Shown: positions 32,086 through 41,800 of the stretch, piece after piece
Layout of the letters: every line of letters starts with the position of its first letter
How positions within the stretch are numbered: position 1 is the first letter of the stretch
DNA from: Sanguinoderma infundibulare
Taxonomy: Eukaryota > Basidiomycota > Agaricomycetes > Polyporales > Polyporaceae
DNA: 64,000 nucleotides
Direction of reading: 5' to 3'
Assembly: GCA_032821775.1 (NCBI GenBank)
Contig: JAVLRN010000013.1
Coordinates: forward strand, 620,001 to 684,000
Notes under the pieces: model-generated
Database searches by the model: none
Seen by the model: the letters and a program-made list of their open reading frames with translations, nothing else
What the model was told of the DNA's origin: nothing
Translations under genes and position numbers: made by a program

Positions 32086-33115
32086 GCCATGTTCTTCCGT
32101 GCCGCTGCCCATTCCCTCTCTTCTCAGACTTGCCAGTTCTCCTTCTCGGCCGCACACAAGCCCAAGGTCGCGGGCGGAGGAATTGGCCAGCCCTTGTCCC
32201 TCCTACTTAAGCTCAACCCGTTGGTCACCGAGCTTTCCCTTTATGATATCCAAGTGCTCCGGGTGTCACTGCTGATGTCTCTCACATTAATACTAAGAGC
32301 GAGGTGTGCTTCCTCCTCCTGCCTGCCACACATGTAACTTCACTCCATCCCATTCAAGGTCAACAGTTACTCTGCCGACAAGCTCGACCAAGCTCTCGAG
32401 GGCACTGACGTCATCATCATCCCCGCTGGTGTCCCCCGTAAGGTATGCATGCTTCCTACCTGCCAACTACAGTTTCGATTGCTGACCTTCGACCTCTCCT
32501 CGTCTAGCCTGGTGTAAGACTCGCTTTCGGCCCTTCTTCTCTTCCTATCCTGTTCTAACTCCGAGAACCATCGTGCAGATGACTCGTGATGACCTCTTCA
32601 ACACCAACACGTCCATTGTCCGTGACCTCACCGCTGCCATCACCTGTGTTTCCCCCAAGGCCCATGTTCTCGTCATCTCCAACCCCGTCAACTCCACTGT
32701 CCCCATCGTCTCTGCAATCTTCGAGAAGGCCGGCGTTTATGACCCCGCTCACATCTTCGGTGTCACCACCCATTCCTCGCTGGCCTCACTGGTGCTGACC
32801 CCAAGAACATCCCCATCACCGTTATTGGTGGTCACTCAGGTGCATTCATTGTCCCTCTCCTTTCTCAGACCCCGCACGGCAAGGGTATCTTGGGCGAGGT
32901 CTACAAGAAGCTTGTGCACTGAATCCAGTTTGGCGGTCGTCCAAGCCAAGGAGGGTGCTGGCTCCGCAACACTCTCCATGGCCTACGCTGGTGCTTGCTT
33001 CACTGGCGACCTGCTCCGTGCACTCAATGGCAAGAAGGGGATTGTTTTCCCTATGTTCGTCGAGAGCCCTCTCTTCACTAATCAGGACATTGAATACTTG
33101 TCCTTATACGTTGAA
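32086..33115 (+). pseudogene. mitochondrial malate dehydrogenase, degraded
   Basis: The N-terminus [20 protein letters not shown] resembles a mitochondrial presequence. It is followed by [16 protein letters not shown] (Rossmann loop, shortened upstream), [49 protein letters not shown] and VLVISNPVNSTVPIV. Introns with GT/AG remain between these blocks. Frame breaks occur after HIFGVTT (32770) and around 32900. The active-site [13 protein letters not shown] block is present in another frame, and the C-terminal GSATLSMAYAGACFTGDLL and GIVFPMFVESPLF follow. The sequence stops at the inverted repeat near 33119, so the end is lost. MDH interconverts malate and oxaloacetate; this copy cannot make the enzyme. 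Confidence 0.85.
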
Positions 33116-33118
33116 CTT

Positions 33119-33419
33119 AGCTACACCAATGTATTAGTTACACTCAATATACACTTTTCATGTCTATCTCCTATGTGGTGTGCGCAGGTTCTGGACAGCC
33201 AGCAAATCTCTGAGATACTGAACCTGTAGTCCTGCATTAGCAACCATTAGGAAGGATTAGCAATAAAGTAGCATACAGTAGAACAAAAAAAAAAGGGGTA
33301 CCTCCCAAATCTTAGGCTAACCTTAGGAGCAGTAGTGAGTTAGGGAACATTAGCCTTATTTACAACTAATTCCTACTTTTTAGTGGTACTTCCATCAAAT
33401 TAGCCTGGGGAGGTTTTTC
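33119..33419. repeat. inverted repeat copy B (about 301 bases)
   Basis: Reverse-orientation partner of 29839-30120. It begins AGCTACACCAATGTATTAGT and ends near GGGGAGGTTTTTCT. It has an A-run (33283-33293) and extra sequence in the middle not found in copy A. No target duplication could be recognised outside either copy. Confidence 0.85.
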
Positions 33420-33424
33420 TAGAG

Positions 33425-34570
33425 TCCTTGAACTCTGCAGAGGGCTTCATGTTGGGCTTCTTGGCAGGAACAGCGGAGGGAGTGCTGGCGGCATGCTGAT
33501 CAATGGAGAAGGTGAACTGCATGCAGTGGATGGTGCCTGAACAGCCGTTCTGACTGGCCTCATGCTCACACTCAAGGTAGAAGATCAGGAAGGCTAGCTA
33601 CAAAGACAGGTGCATGCATATAGTCATGTCCGTGGAAGGACTCACCTAGCTTTCACATCCTCATCCTCATTGTCACCCTCATGATGACCTTCATCATCCT
33701 CTATCTCACCTATGTAGTCTCCTCAGTAGGAAAGTAAGAAAAGATTTACTCACATTTCAGAGCAGTGGATGTGGATGCAGGTGCTTTCATGCTTTGCACA
33801 TTCACACCAGGCTTGTGAAGTGGAACAGCATGTCGTGTTTTGCTGGACGCCCGCACCATTGGTCTGCATGAGGCCATGACTGATGTTGGATGGCAGCTGT
33901 AGTAATGGGTTGAACAAGCAAGCAGGACAGTGGGAGTATAAGTTCAAGACATGAGTGGGGAAGTAAAGTCATTGGGGAAAGCTTTAAGGAGATGCATTAG
34001 GCGCGCTTACTCCAATGGGTGTCTGCCATGTGAATACCCTTAAGCATGCGTCCGAATCATGGCTTGCAACTTGCATTTTCAAGTACTAGGCTGGTTGCGT
34101 GATGCCTAGTAGTCTCCACCTCTGGCATGCTGTGTCCTCACCAGCTAGTATTGGGAGCCAAATGTTTGTCCCGGCCAATATGACTGCTGTTCTGCAATAC
34201 TTGACCATATGCAATCAATGGATTATAATGCACTACAATAATCTGTCAGGTGCATCGGATGAGCCCCCTAGCGCTTAGTATAGCCTTGCAGGCAGGTTGC
34301 ACTTTTGCTGATGTACATTGCTAACCATCTGTACATACAGAACTTGCACTTAAATGCGCTGCCTCCCGCACACAGACAATCGCCCCCAATCAATTCCATC
34401 CAAGCTGATATATCCTGCCAATCGAGCTCGAGCATGTTCAATTGGCTACCTTACGATCCCTCGGCTGGTCTACGATCCATCGACTTCAATTGTGTGCTAG
34501 CGCCGAGTCGCCCGATTTGGGGTCCCAGAGCCAATTGGCCCAATTATAGCCGATGGTTTTTGCACTTTTG
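33425..34570. other. fragmentary DNA, possible transposon scraps
   Basis: Minus-strand coding-like scraps: ECEHEASQNGCSGTIHCMQF near 33530, and SHCPACLFNPLLQLPSNISH near 33930 with a Cys-rich tail. The CPAC pattern recalls the CxC-type regions upstream of KDZ transposases, but this is weak. TTGCACTTTTGCTGATGT occurs at 34300 and again at 34560, bracketing about 250 bases. Confidence 0.35.
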
Positions 34571-34574
34571 CTGA

Positions 34575-35010
34575 TGTTGAACTCCTCTCCGATTGCCTGG
34601 CCTCGCGCGCGGATGAGCGTGTGGTTCCACGTGGTGGCCGCATTGATCCCCGCAGGAAAGGCGGTCACGAAGTCGGTGAAGCGGAACCCGAGCGGAGAGT
34701 CCTCAAGGCAGAGGCCGGGCCAGATGCTGACAGCTGGGATGTTGCCGATGCAGCAGCCGCCCATCCTGCCGACCCCGGTCGAGACGTTAACCTTTTGCTC
34801 GAGCGTCCAGCCCGAGATGAGCTGCTGCACCTTGGCTTTCGCTTGTGCCCATGCGGGGCTGCAGTCGGAGATGAGCGGGGAGCCGGGGGCAGGGGCGAGT
34901 TGATGGACGTGGAAGGGAAGATGCCAGGGATGGGGGAGGCCGATTGGACGGGGAAAGGGGAGAAGGGGTAGGAGGAAATGGGGATCGTGATGTGGGCTGG
35001 AGAGACGGGC
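34575..35010 (-). pseudogene. GH3 beta-glucosidase, N-terminal fragment
   Basis: The minus strand has WAQAKAKVQQLISGWTLEQK, VNVSTGVGRMGGCCIGNIPA, PGLCLEDSPLGFRFTDFVTA, FPAGINAATTWNHTLIRARG and AIGEEF. This is the conserved start of fungal family 3 beta-glucosidases, which hydrolyse terminal beta-glucose from cello-oligosaccharides. After AIGEEF the homology ends and an unrelated sequence follows at about 34575. The catalytic Asp region lies further on and is absent. Only about 130 of roughly 850 residues remain. It is the last member of the minus-strand fragment series. Confidence 0.8.
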
Positions 35011-35014
35011 TTGG

Positions 35015-35890
35015 TCAGATGGAGTCCACAACTTGAAAGAAGAGCATATGAAAATAGGCGTTAAACGCTATAACTATGACACTTCGAGGCGCATACACCC
35101 GGTAACAACACCTCGGCCCTCCATGGCGTGGAAGCTGAGCCAAACATAGCCGGTTCGAGTGGCGACAGAGAACGTACAGATTGGTGCGCAGTAAGGTTCG
35201 ACTGGGGGGAAGTGTTCCGACAGCACCAAAGCTCGCGCCGTGTGGGGCGAAAATATGGAGAAGGCTCCCCGACGCGAGACAAGACCAGGAATGAATTTCA
35301 GACGCGCCTGTATGCGCAGTCGACGGCCGCATGGGACCACAAATGGGTGTGCATAGAATACCTCATCGCGCAAGCCCCCAGCAGACCACCTCAATGGTTG
35401 CGATGAAGCAGAACACCAGGTGCACGACATAAAAACGGAGGCTTGTCGCCGAGCAAAAACTAAACACACTGATTGCACACGTAAGATGCGTTCGAACACG
35501 CGCATCCAGCAGGGTGATGAAGACAGACATAGGCTCCGAAGACCCCCGGAAGAATTCATGACGCGTATATGCGTCCGTTCAGCAAGCTCAACGCTAAGAG
35601 TGTGGCTGCTATGAGAAAGACGGGCCTCGTGTCCCTCCACGATGACGAAACGCAACTGCAAGGGGCAGAAGACGTCTATCCACGACAAGTTGTCAAAGAC
35701 ATTTCTGGCACCAATTGAACGCGCGTCATCGATCCGAAGCCGTGGACACGCCCGGGATCGTGACATGCGGAGAGGATGCCATACATAGACCATACGGCAC
35801 CTGGCACTATGCCAGGTGTAGCGACAGGTATGCCGTATTGGCGACGCGAGAATTCTGCTGTGGGTGGAGAGTCCGATCAGAGTCAGGTGT
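35015..35890. other. unassigned spacer with a 21-base perfect palindrome
   Basis: A 239-codon minus-strand ORF (35074-35793) has no motif I know and a Ser/Arg/Cys-rich composition, so I do not call it a gene. At 35798-35818, CACCTGGCA and TGCCAGGTG form a perfect 9-base stem with a 3-base loop, itself bracketed by CATACGG and CCGTAT. Confidence 0.4.
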
Positions 35891-35899
35891 GGGCCGCGC

Positions 35900-36580
35900 C
35901 AGGTGGGCGGGGTTGTGGGGAGTCAGTGGAAGGGCGCCCACAACTGACACGACGAAGCCCGGGACGGTGAAGATGGGCGAGAAGGTGATGACGGCGAGAA
36001 ACTTCATGAGCATCGAGACGGTCAGCTCGGTCAGCCACCCTAGGGTTTTCGCGACTTGACTATCGACTACACGTAATGTCGTTAGCTGCGATACAACCAC
36101 ATGCGAGCATGTACGTACTGGCTTGGATGTCCTGGGTGCACCGGGCGATGATGGGGGACGTCGGCGTCTTGTCAAGCCACCGGAGCGTTGCACTCAAGAC
36201 AGAGCGAATCAACGTCGCGTGGATGCTGCGCGAGGCCCGAAGCACACCAAAGAGGTACACGACATAGCTCGAGCAGTAAAACACGATGCCGACGACCAGC
36301 ATGACGTTGTACACCGTCAGGTAGCTATATGCGACATCAGCATTGAGAAAGAGAAGAAAACGCCGCCACAAAGGAAAGGGGATGTTCCACTCACTAGGCC
36401 ACATTGACGTCCCTCGTATCAGCATCCTCGAACTGCTGGGCCCAGTATCCAAGCCAATATGTCTCGAGCGCGCCAAGCAGTTCGCACAAACACAGGAACG
36501 TCAACACCGAGAACCAGAAGACGAACGAGTACCCGCCGCTCATGCTCGAGAAAGACAGTCGCACTGCGTGGACTCTCAGC
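35900..36580 (-). pseudogene. ABC-C (MRP type) transporter, second membrane domain fragment
   Basis: Three exon-like blocks on the minus strand. SMSGGYSFVFWFSVLTFLCL with ETYWLGYWAQQFEDADTRDV; then after a preserved intron YLTVYNVMLVVGIVFYCSSY, LFGVLRASRSIHATLIRSVL and RWLDKTPTSPIIARCTQDIQ; then AKTLGWLTELTVSMLMKFLA and FSPIFTVPGFVVSVVGA. This is transmembrane domain 2 of a full-size ABC-C exporter (T-P-x-x-R-I-x-x-R and QD blocks). Neither nucleotide-binding domain is present. One to two hundred residues of about 1,400 remain. The intron next to NVA..YLTV joins correctly, so the copy came from genomic DNA. Confidence 0.8.
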
Positions 36581-36789
36581 CGCCCACATTCGCGCACAAC
36601 AGAAAACAGCACTTACGAGCAGACCAGGACACATTCACATTCGCCTCCGAGATCTCCTCCGCGACGCAGCTTCCCGTCGTCCTTCTTTGGCACCGCTACA
36701 CAGCCTACGCCCCCATACGAACACCGATCAATATGCCATTTTCGAGACAGACATCATCGCGCACTCGACCTCACCTATATCACGTCCCG

Positions 36790-37328
36790 CATACAAGTCC
36801 CAGAATGCCCCGATGCGCACATACGAGTCGTTCGACTTGACGTCGAATGCCGCGACCGCAACGCCCGACTCCAAGAACGGCTCCGGCGGCACGGGCATGA
36901 GTGGGCCCGTCGCGAGCACGACCGGCACGTGGTGCGCGCGCGACGCGCCTGGGGGTAGGGTGATGTTCGCGGGGAAGGACGCCGTCTTACCGTCGACGGT
37001 CACGGAGATCGTGCAATTTATTCCATCGCGGGACACGCGGACGGTCTCGCTCGCGGGGTCGGGGTAGTAGCCGTACAAGTAGTGCTGGACGAGCGCCTTG
37101 AGCTCGGCACGGCGGCAGTCCCAGTCTGCGCGCGAGCGGACGTAGCGCTCGGAGAGCCTGAAGGTGAAGGGGTCGGGGAGGGTGGAGATGATCGGGAGGT
37201 CGGAGGGTTCAGGGAGCTGGGCTGGAAGAGGAACGCAAGATTGGGCTATCGTGAATGACAGAAGTGCTAGGATGGCGGCGCAGAGCAATGGGGCGAGCTT
37301 GAAGATTTCGACCGCGCCGTACCTGAAC
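36790..37328 (-). pseudogene. CE15 glucuronoyl esterase, N-terminal fragment fused to MFS piece
   Basis: Begins at the signal-peptide residues KLAPLLCAAILALLSFTIAQ, with the initiator Met replaced by the upstream MFS frame. It continues with LPEPSDLPIISTLPDPFTF, RSRADWDCRRAELKALVQHY, YGYYPDPASETVRVSRDG and FPANITLPPGASRAHHVPVV. This is the start of 4-O-methyl-glucuronoyl methylesterases, which cut lignin-carbohydrate esters. Homology fades after FLESGVAVAAFDVK. The catalytic Ser-His-Glu region is missing. The reading frame is continuous with the MFS fragment upstream. Confidence 0.7.
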
Positions 37329-37707
37329 CTACCGAAGCCGCTGCCCATGGCCGTTCCTTTGCCAGCTTGGAGAAGGAAGCCGGAGATGGTGGGCCCAATG
37401 ACAGCGGAGATGCCCTTGCCGAAGGAGATTCCGGTGAAGGCTGAGCCGATGAACTCGGGCTTGCACCCGGCGCACTGGACGGCGGAGTTCGTCCAGGTCG
37501 ACGAGAAGCCGCCGCTCTGGTCGAAAACGTCTGTCGTTGAGCGTGACGTCACTTGAACAGGTTGCAGGAAGAGAGAGGGACGTACCAAACTTCTGAAGAT
37601 GACGGCGAAGAACTAGAGGTAGATGGCATTGTTCGCGAAGCCCCACAGCAAGAATGCGCCGAGACCGCTGCCGATGGCACTGAACAGCATGATCGACGTC
37701 CAGCGGA
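37329..37707 (-). pseudogene. MFS transporter fragment (monocarboxylate-like), in-frame chimera
   Basis: Minus strand: [27 protein letters not shown], a stop, FFAVIF; an intron with donor GTACGT; then GGFSSTWTNSAVQCAGCKPE, FTGISFGKGISAVIGPTISG and FLLQAGKGTAMGSGFGRFRY with GAVEIF. These are C-terminal helices of fungal MFS transporters of the monocarboxylate type. Upstream it is joined in frame to an inorganic pyrophosphatase piece, and downstream in frame to CE15. Only about 110 residues are present. Confidence 0.75.
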
Positions 37708-37816
37708 GGACCTCGACGATCATGTTCAGGATGTCGTTGTTCTGGTCGGCGAAGAGGGGGATGTCGTGGAAGGGCGAGACGATGCTCCCGTTCTGCTCGA
37801 TGTACACGCGGTGCTC
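37708..37816 (-). pseudogene. inorganic pyrophosphatase exon fragment
   Basis: Minus strand after a CCCGCAG acceptor: [39 protein letters not shown]. The HRV(Y/F)(I/L)E...SPFHDIPL...MVVE(V/I)PRWTN block is the near-N-terminal part of family I pyrophosphatases (hydrolysis of PPi). Pro is changed to Leu in VLRWT. The catalytic Asp cluster is not included. At RWT the frame passes without a break into the MFS fragment. Confidence 0.8.
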
Positions 37817-37959
37817 TGCGGGCGGGGTTCAGCGCGAACGAACACGGGGTATAGAGGGGACTCGTCCGACGGTGCGCGCTTCGCGGGGGCCATGAACAGG
37901 CGCAAGGGGAGCGAGGAAGTGGTGCCGAGCCATCTGTGAGTGGACCTGTGAGGGGAGAT

Positions 37960-38770
37960 AACCCCACTCAGGCCGAGTGAGACCTTTGAAGCGCGATATC
38001 GAGGTGAAGTGAGCGGAATGAAGAAGTCGTCAGCCGTCGAAACATTGGGTCAGAGAGCACGGCGTGACGCGCAGATGTGGCGTATCACATGATCGATGCC
38101 GTGTAAGCGCCCAGATCTAATCGACCTGCCGAGCGACCGGTCTGGACCGATCATTATCCGGGATAACGGGATACTCACGGATTCACGGACGTTCTCCTCC
38201 GCTCCCGGCGTGCCTGACGGCTATCCCTTTTTAGACCTAGCGGGCCCATATGTGGGATGCGTCGTGATCGCTCTTAAATCAGTTACCTCAGTGTCACCTC
38301 CAACTTATCAATCCTGCGCGCCCTCACATTACTTTAACTTCCGTTGGATCGCTTCGCTCAAACAATAACGCTAATGATACTCCTGGATCCACTGGCCTAA
38401 CGGGCTCGGTCTGGGGCGTGGACCATGCGTCGTAGTTCAAGAACACGCACGGTCAGCCCCTGCTACCTGCACATGAATTGCTCTCATTTCCCAGAAAACA
38501 GAAGGTAATATCTGCGGCGTTCTATATGCTCCCGGATCTGAATAGGCATCGTGTACGGTTCCGCTGTGATTGTGGGCGAGATGCGGACGGTGCGCGGGCG
38601 GGGGGGATGAGGAGCGCGGGGGCGAGTGGCCGGGGACAGCCCACGAACAGTGGAATAGCACAGACGCCCGACAGAGTCGATCTGCGACGCCTATTACGAT
38701 CCGGGAGGGGTATAGAAGGCAGTAGATATCACCTTCCTGTGAAGAGGCTCGCGAAGCTCGTGTAAGACCA
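37960..38770. other. intergenic, upstream of the EF-hand/ZZ gene
   Basis: No coding block recognised. It contains short inverted motifs (ATTATCCGGGATAACGGG near 38153). It is the likely promoter region of the gene at 38847, but no clear TATA box is seen. Confidence 0.5.
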
Positions 38771-38846
38771 ACGCATGTCATCGACCTGCAAGCCCGCTAA
38801 TATCAACGTTCGTCCGAGTCGTGCATCGTACTTGTCCTTGCAAATC

Positions 38847-41800
38847 ATGTCGCGATTTTTCAGTTTCGGTCGTCGCAAGACACCCAAGTCCACATCGCGA
38901 CCTCCAGCCCCGACATCCAGCGCTCCTCTACCGCCACCCCCCGACTCTGAACCAGTTCCCGCCGTCCAGGCGCCCGTCGTTGTATTACCGGAGGCAGCAG
39001 CGAAAGGCTCCACATCGCGACCTCCAGCCCCGACATCCAGCGCTCCTCTACCGCCACCCCCCGACTCTGAACCAGTTCCCGCCGTCCAGGCGCCCGTCGT
39101 TGTATTACCGGAGGCAGCAGCGAAAGGCTCTACATCGCGACCTCCAGCCCCGACATCCAGCGCTCCTCTACCGCCGCCCCCCGACTCTGAACCAGTTCCC
39201 GCCGTCCAGGCGCCCGTCGTTGTATTACCGGAGGCAGCAGCGAAAGGCTCCACATCGCGACCTCCAGCCCCGACATCCAGCGCTCCTCTACCGCCACCCC
39301 CCGACTCTGAACCAGTTCCCGCCGTCCAGGCGCCCGTCGTTGTATTACCGGAGGCAGCAGCGAAAGGCTCTACATCGCGACCTCCAGCCCCGACATCCAG
39401 CGCTCCTCTACCGCCGCCCCCCGACTCTGAACCAGTTCCCGCCGTCCAGGCGCCCGTCGTTGTATTACCGGAGGCAGCAGCGAAAGGCTCTACATCGCGA
39501 CCTCCAACCCCGACATCCAGCGCTCCTCTACCGCCGCCCCCCGACTCTGAACCAGTTCCCGCCGTCCAGGCGCCCGTCGTTGTATTACCGGAGGCAGCAG
39601 CGAAAGGCTCTACATCGCGACCTCCAGCCCCGACATCCAGCGCTCCTCTACCGCCACCCCCCGACTCTGAACCAGTTCCCGCCGTCCAGGCGCCCGTCGT
39701 TGTATTACCGGAGGCAGCAGCGAAAGGCTCCACATCGCGACCTCCAGCCCCGACATCCAGCGCTCCTCTACCGCCACCCCCCGACTCTGAACCAGTTCCC
39801 GCCGTCCAGGCGCCCGTCGTTGTATTACCGGAGGCAGCAGCGAAAGGCTCTACATCGCGACCTCCAGCCCCGACATCCAGCGCTCCTCTACCGCCGCCCC
39901 CCGACTCTGAACCAGTTCCCGCCGTCCAGGCGCCCGTCGTTGTATTACCGGAGGCAGCAGCGAAAGGCTCTACATCGCGACCTCCAACCCCGACATCCAG
40001 CGCTCCTCTACCGCCGCCCCCCGACTCTGAACCAGTTCCCGCCGTCCAGGCGCCCGTCGTTGTATTACCGGAGGCAGCAGCGAAAGGCTCTACATCGCGA
40101 CCTCCAGCCCCGACATCCAGCGCTCCTCTACCGCCACCCCCCGACTCTGAACCAGTTCCCGCCGTCCAGGCGCCCGTCGTTGTATTACCGGAGGCAGCAG
40201 CGAAAGGCTCCACATCGCGACCTCCAGCCCCGACATCCAGCGCTCCTCTACCGCCGCCCCCCGACTCTGAACCAGTTCCCGCCGTCCAGGCGCCCGTCGT
40301 TGTATTACCGGAGGCAGCAGCGAAAGGCTCTACATCGCGACCTCCAACCCCGACATCCAGCGCTCCTCTACCGCCGCCCCCCGACTCTGAACCAGTTCCC
40401 GCCGTCCAGGCGCCCGTCGTTGTATTACCGGAGGCAGCAGCGAAAGGCTCCACATCGCGACCTCCAGCCCCGACATCCAGCGCTCCTCTACCGCCGCCCC
40501 CCGACTCTGAACCAGTTCCCGCCGTCCAGGCGCCCGTCGTTGTATTACCGGAGGCAACAGCGAAAGGCAAGGATGAAGACTCGGAAATGACGAAGCAGCT
40601 CGATGGGGCTCTCCAGGCTATCGAGACTGCGTATCGAGAAATCCAGGCGTACAAGGAGACGAAGCTCTTGAAGGTTGTCGACATGACCGGTAAGCACTCA
40701 GTGTTTCCTTCCGTCGATGATGAAGTTCACGATGGGGCGCTCTTAGGCACCGCCGTCAATGCCATCCAGGGCGACGTCACGACTGCGCAAGGCTATGCTT
40801 CACCGATGAAGACGGTGTACGAGAGCGACACCATGAAGACCGTCCGAAAAGGCGTCAATGCACTCGTCAACAGTCTTCCCGGCCTCGTCAAGGCGCTGGA
40901 CGAGGTGGCTAAGCTGCACCCGTTCATAGGGAGTGCGTCCTATCCTCCTTTCGTGCCGTCGATCCCAGAATATTCAGTGCTTTTGCGTCTGGATTTACAG
41001 TTGCTGTCGGCGCTTTCCGCGTCGTGGTCGAGCTGGACATGAAGAGGCGCGACAACGACCAGAAGATCGGCGTGCTCTTCGTCGGGATGCGCGACATGAT
41101 GGAGGTGCTTCTGCAGTACGTACACTACGCGCTGTATATGTGTTGTGTTCCCATGCTCATTGGACTCGCAGATTGCGGGGAATCAAGGACGAGGAGACCG
41201 TCGGGTCTGGCCAGACAATCAAAGACCGAATGCAGAAGCTCGTGAATCAGACCGCAGAAGACATCAAGACATGCGCGAACGCGTGCGACACGTACGCCAA
41301 GAAGAAGCTCATCGTCAAGGTCGTCAAGGGCTCCATCTGGGACGGGACGCTCAGGGGCTTTGTCGACCTCTTCGCGAACCGCCGCAAGGAATTCACCTTC
41401 GCGCTGTCGATCCACGTGGGCGTCGGCGTCGACGACGCGAAACGGAAGCTGAAGGCGATCGACGCGAAGATCGACGTGGTGCTCGAGTTCTTCTCGAAGG
41501 CGGTCTCTCCCGAGCACCAGGAGCTCGCGGCGCTCGTGCAGAAGAAGGGTGGGCCGACGGCGGTGATGGGCGACAACGACGCGCTGAAGGAGCTGCTGAA
41601 GTTCCTGTCTGCCGCTGAGGCCGCCCAGGGGAATGGGAGGAATGGAAACAGCAACGGAGACGATCTGGCGGTGGTGAGGCAGGAGCTTTTCGAAAACCCT
41701 AAGCTCGCTATCCAGAACAACTTGGAAATCTTCGAGCGTAAGTTCAAGATGCAGCAGCGAGAGCTGGCCGAGGAGATGCGCCGGATAATGCATCACGAAG

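Noticed and set aside
33750..33947. Second KDZ transposase copy
   Set aside because: Only a weak CPAC-type Cys motif. No DGN, YD.GC or other catalytic block nearby.
35074..35793. 239-codon minus-strand ORF as a gene
   Set aside because: No motif, odd Ser/Arg/Cys-rich composition, and it lies between two gene fragments. A chance ORF in GC-rich DNA is likelier.
35798..35818. Perfect palindrome as a Helitron 3' hairpin
   Set aside because: Neither side is followed at 8-12 bases by CTRR on the proper strand, and no matching 5' end was found.
38889..40568. Regular direct repeats that could suggest a CRISPR-like array
   Set aside because: The 120-base units abut without unique spacers, are in frame with a protein, and the genome is eukaryotic.
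38821..40590. 589-codon second plus-frame ORF
   Set aside because: Same artefact of the repeat array. It has no conserved sequence after the array.
38729..40684. 651-codon minus-strand ORF as a gene
   Set aside because: It exists only because the repeat unit is a multiple of three and stop-free in that frame. The plus-strand frame continues into conserved domains with proper introns.
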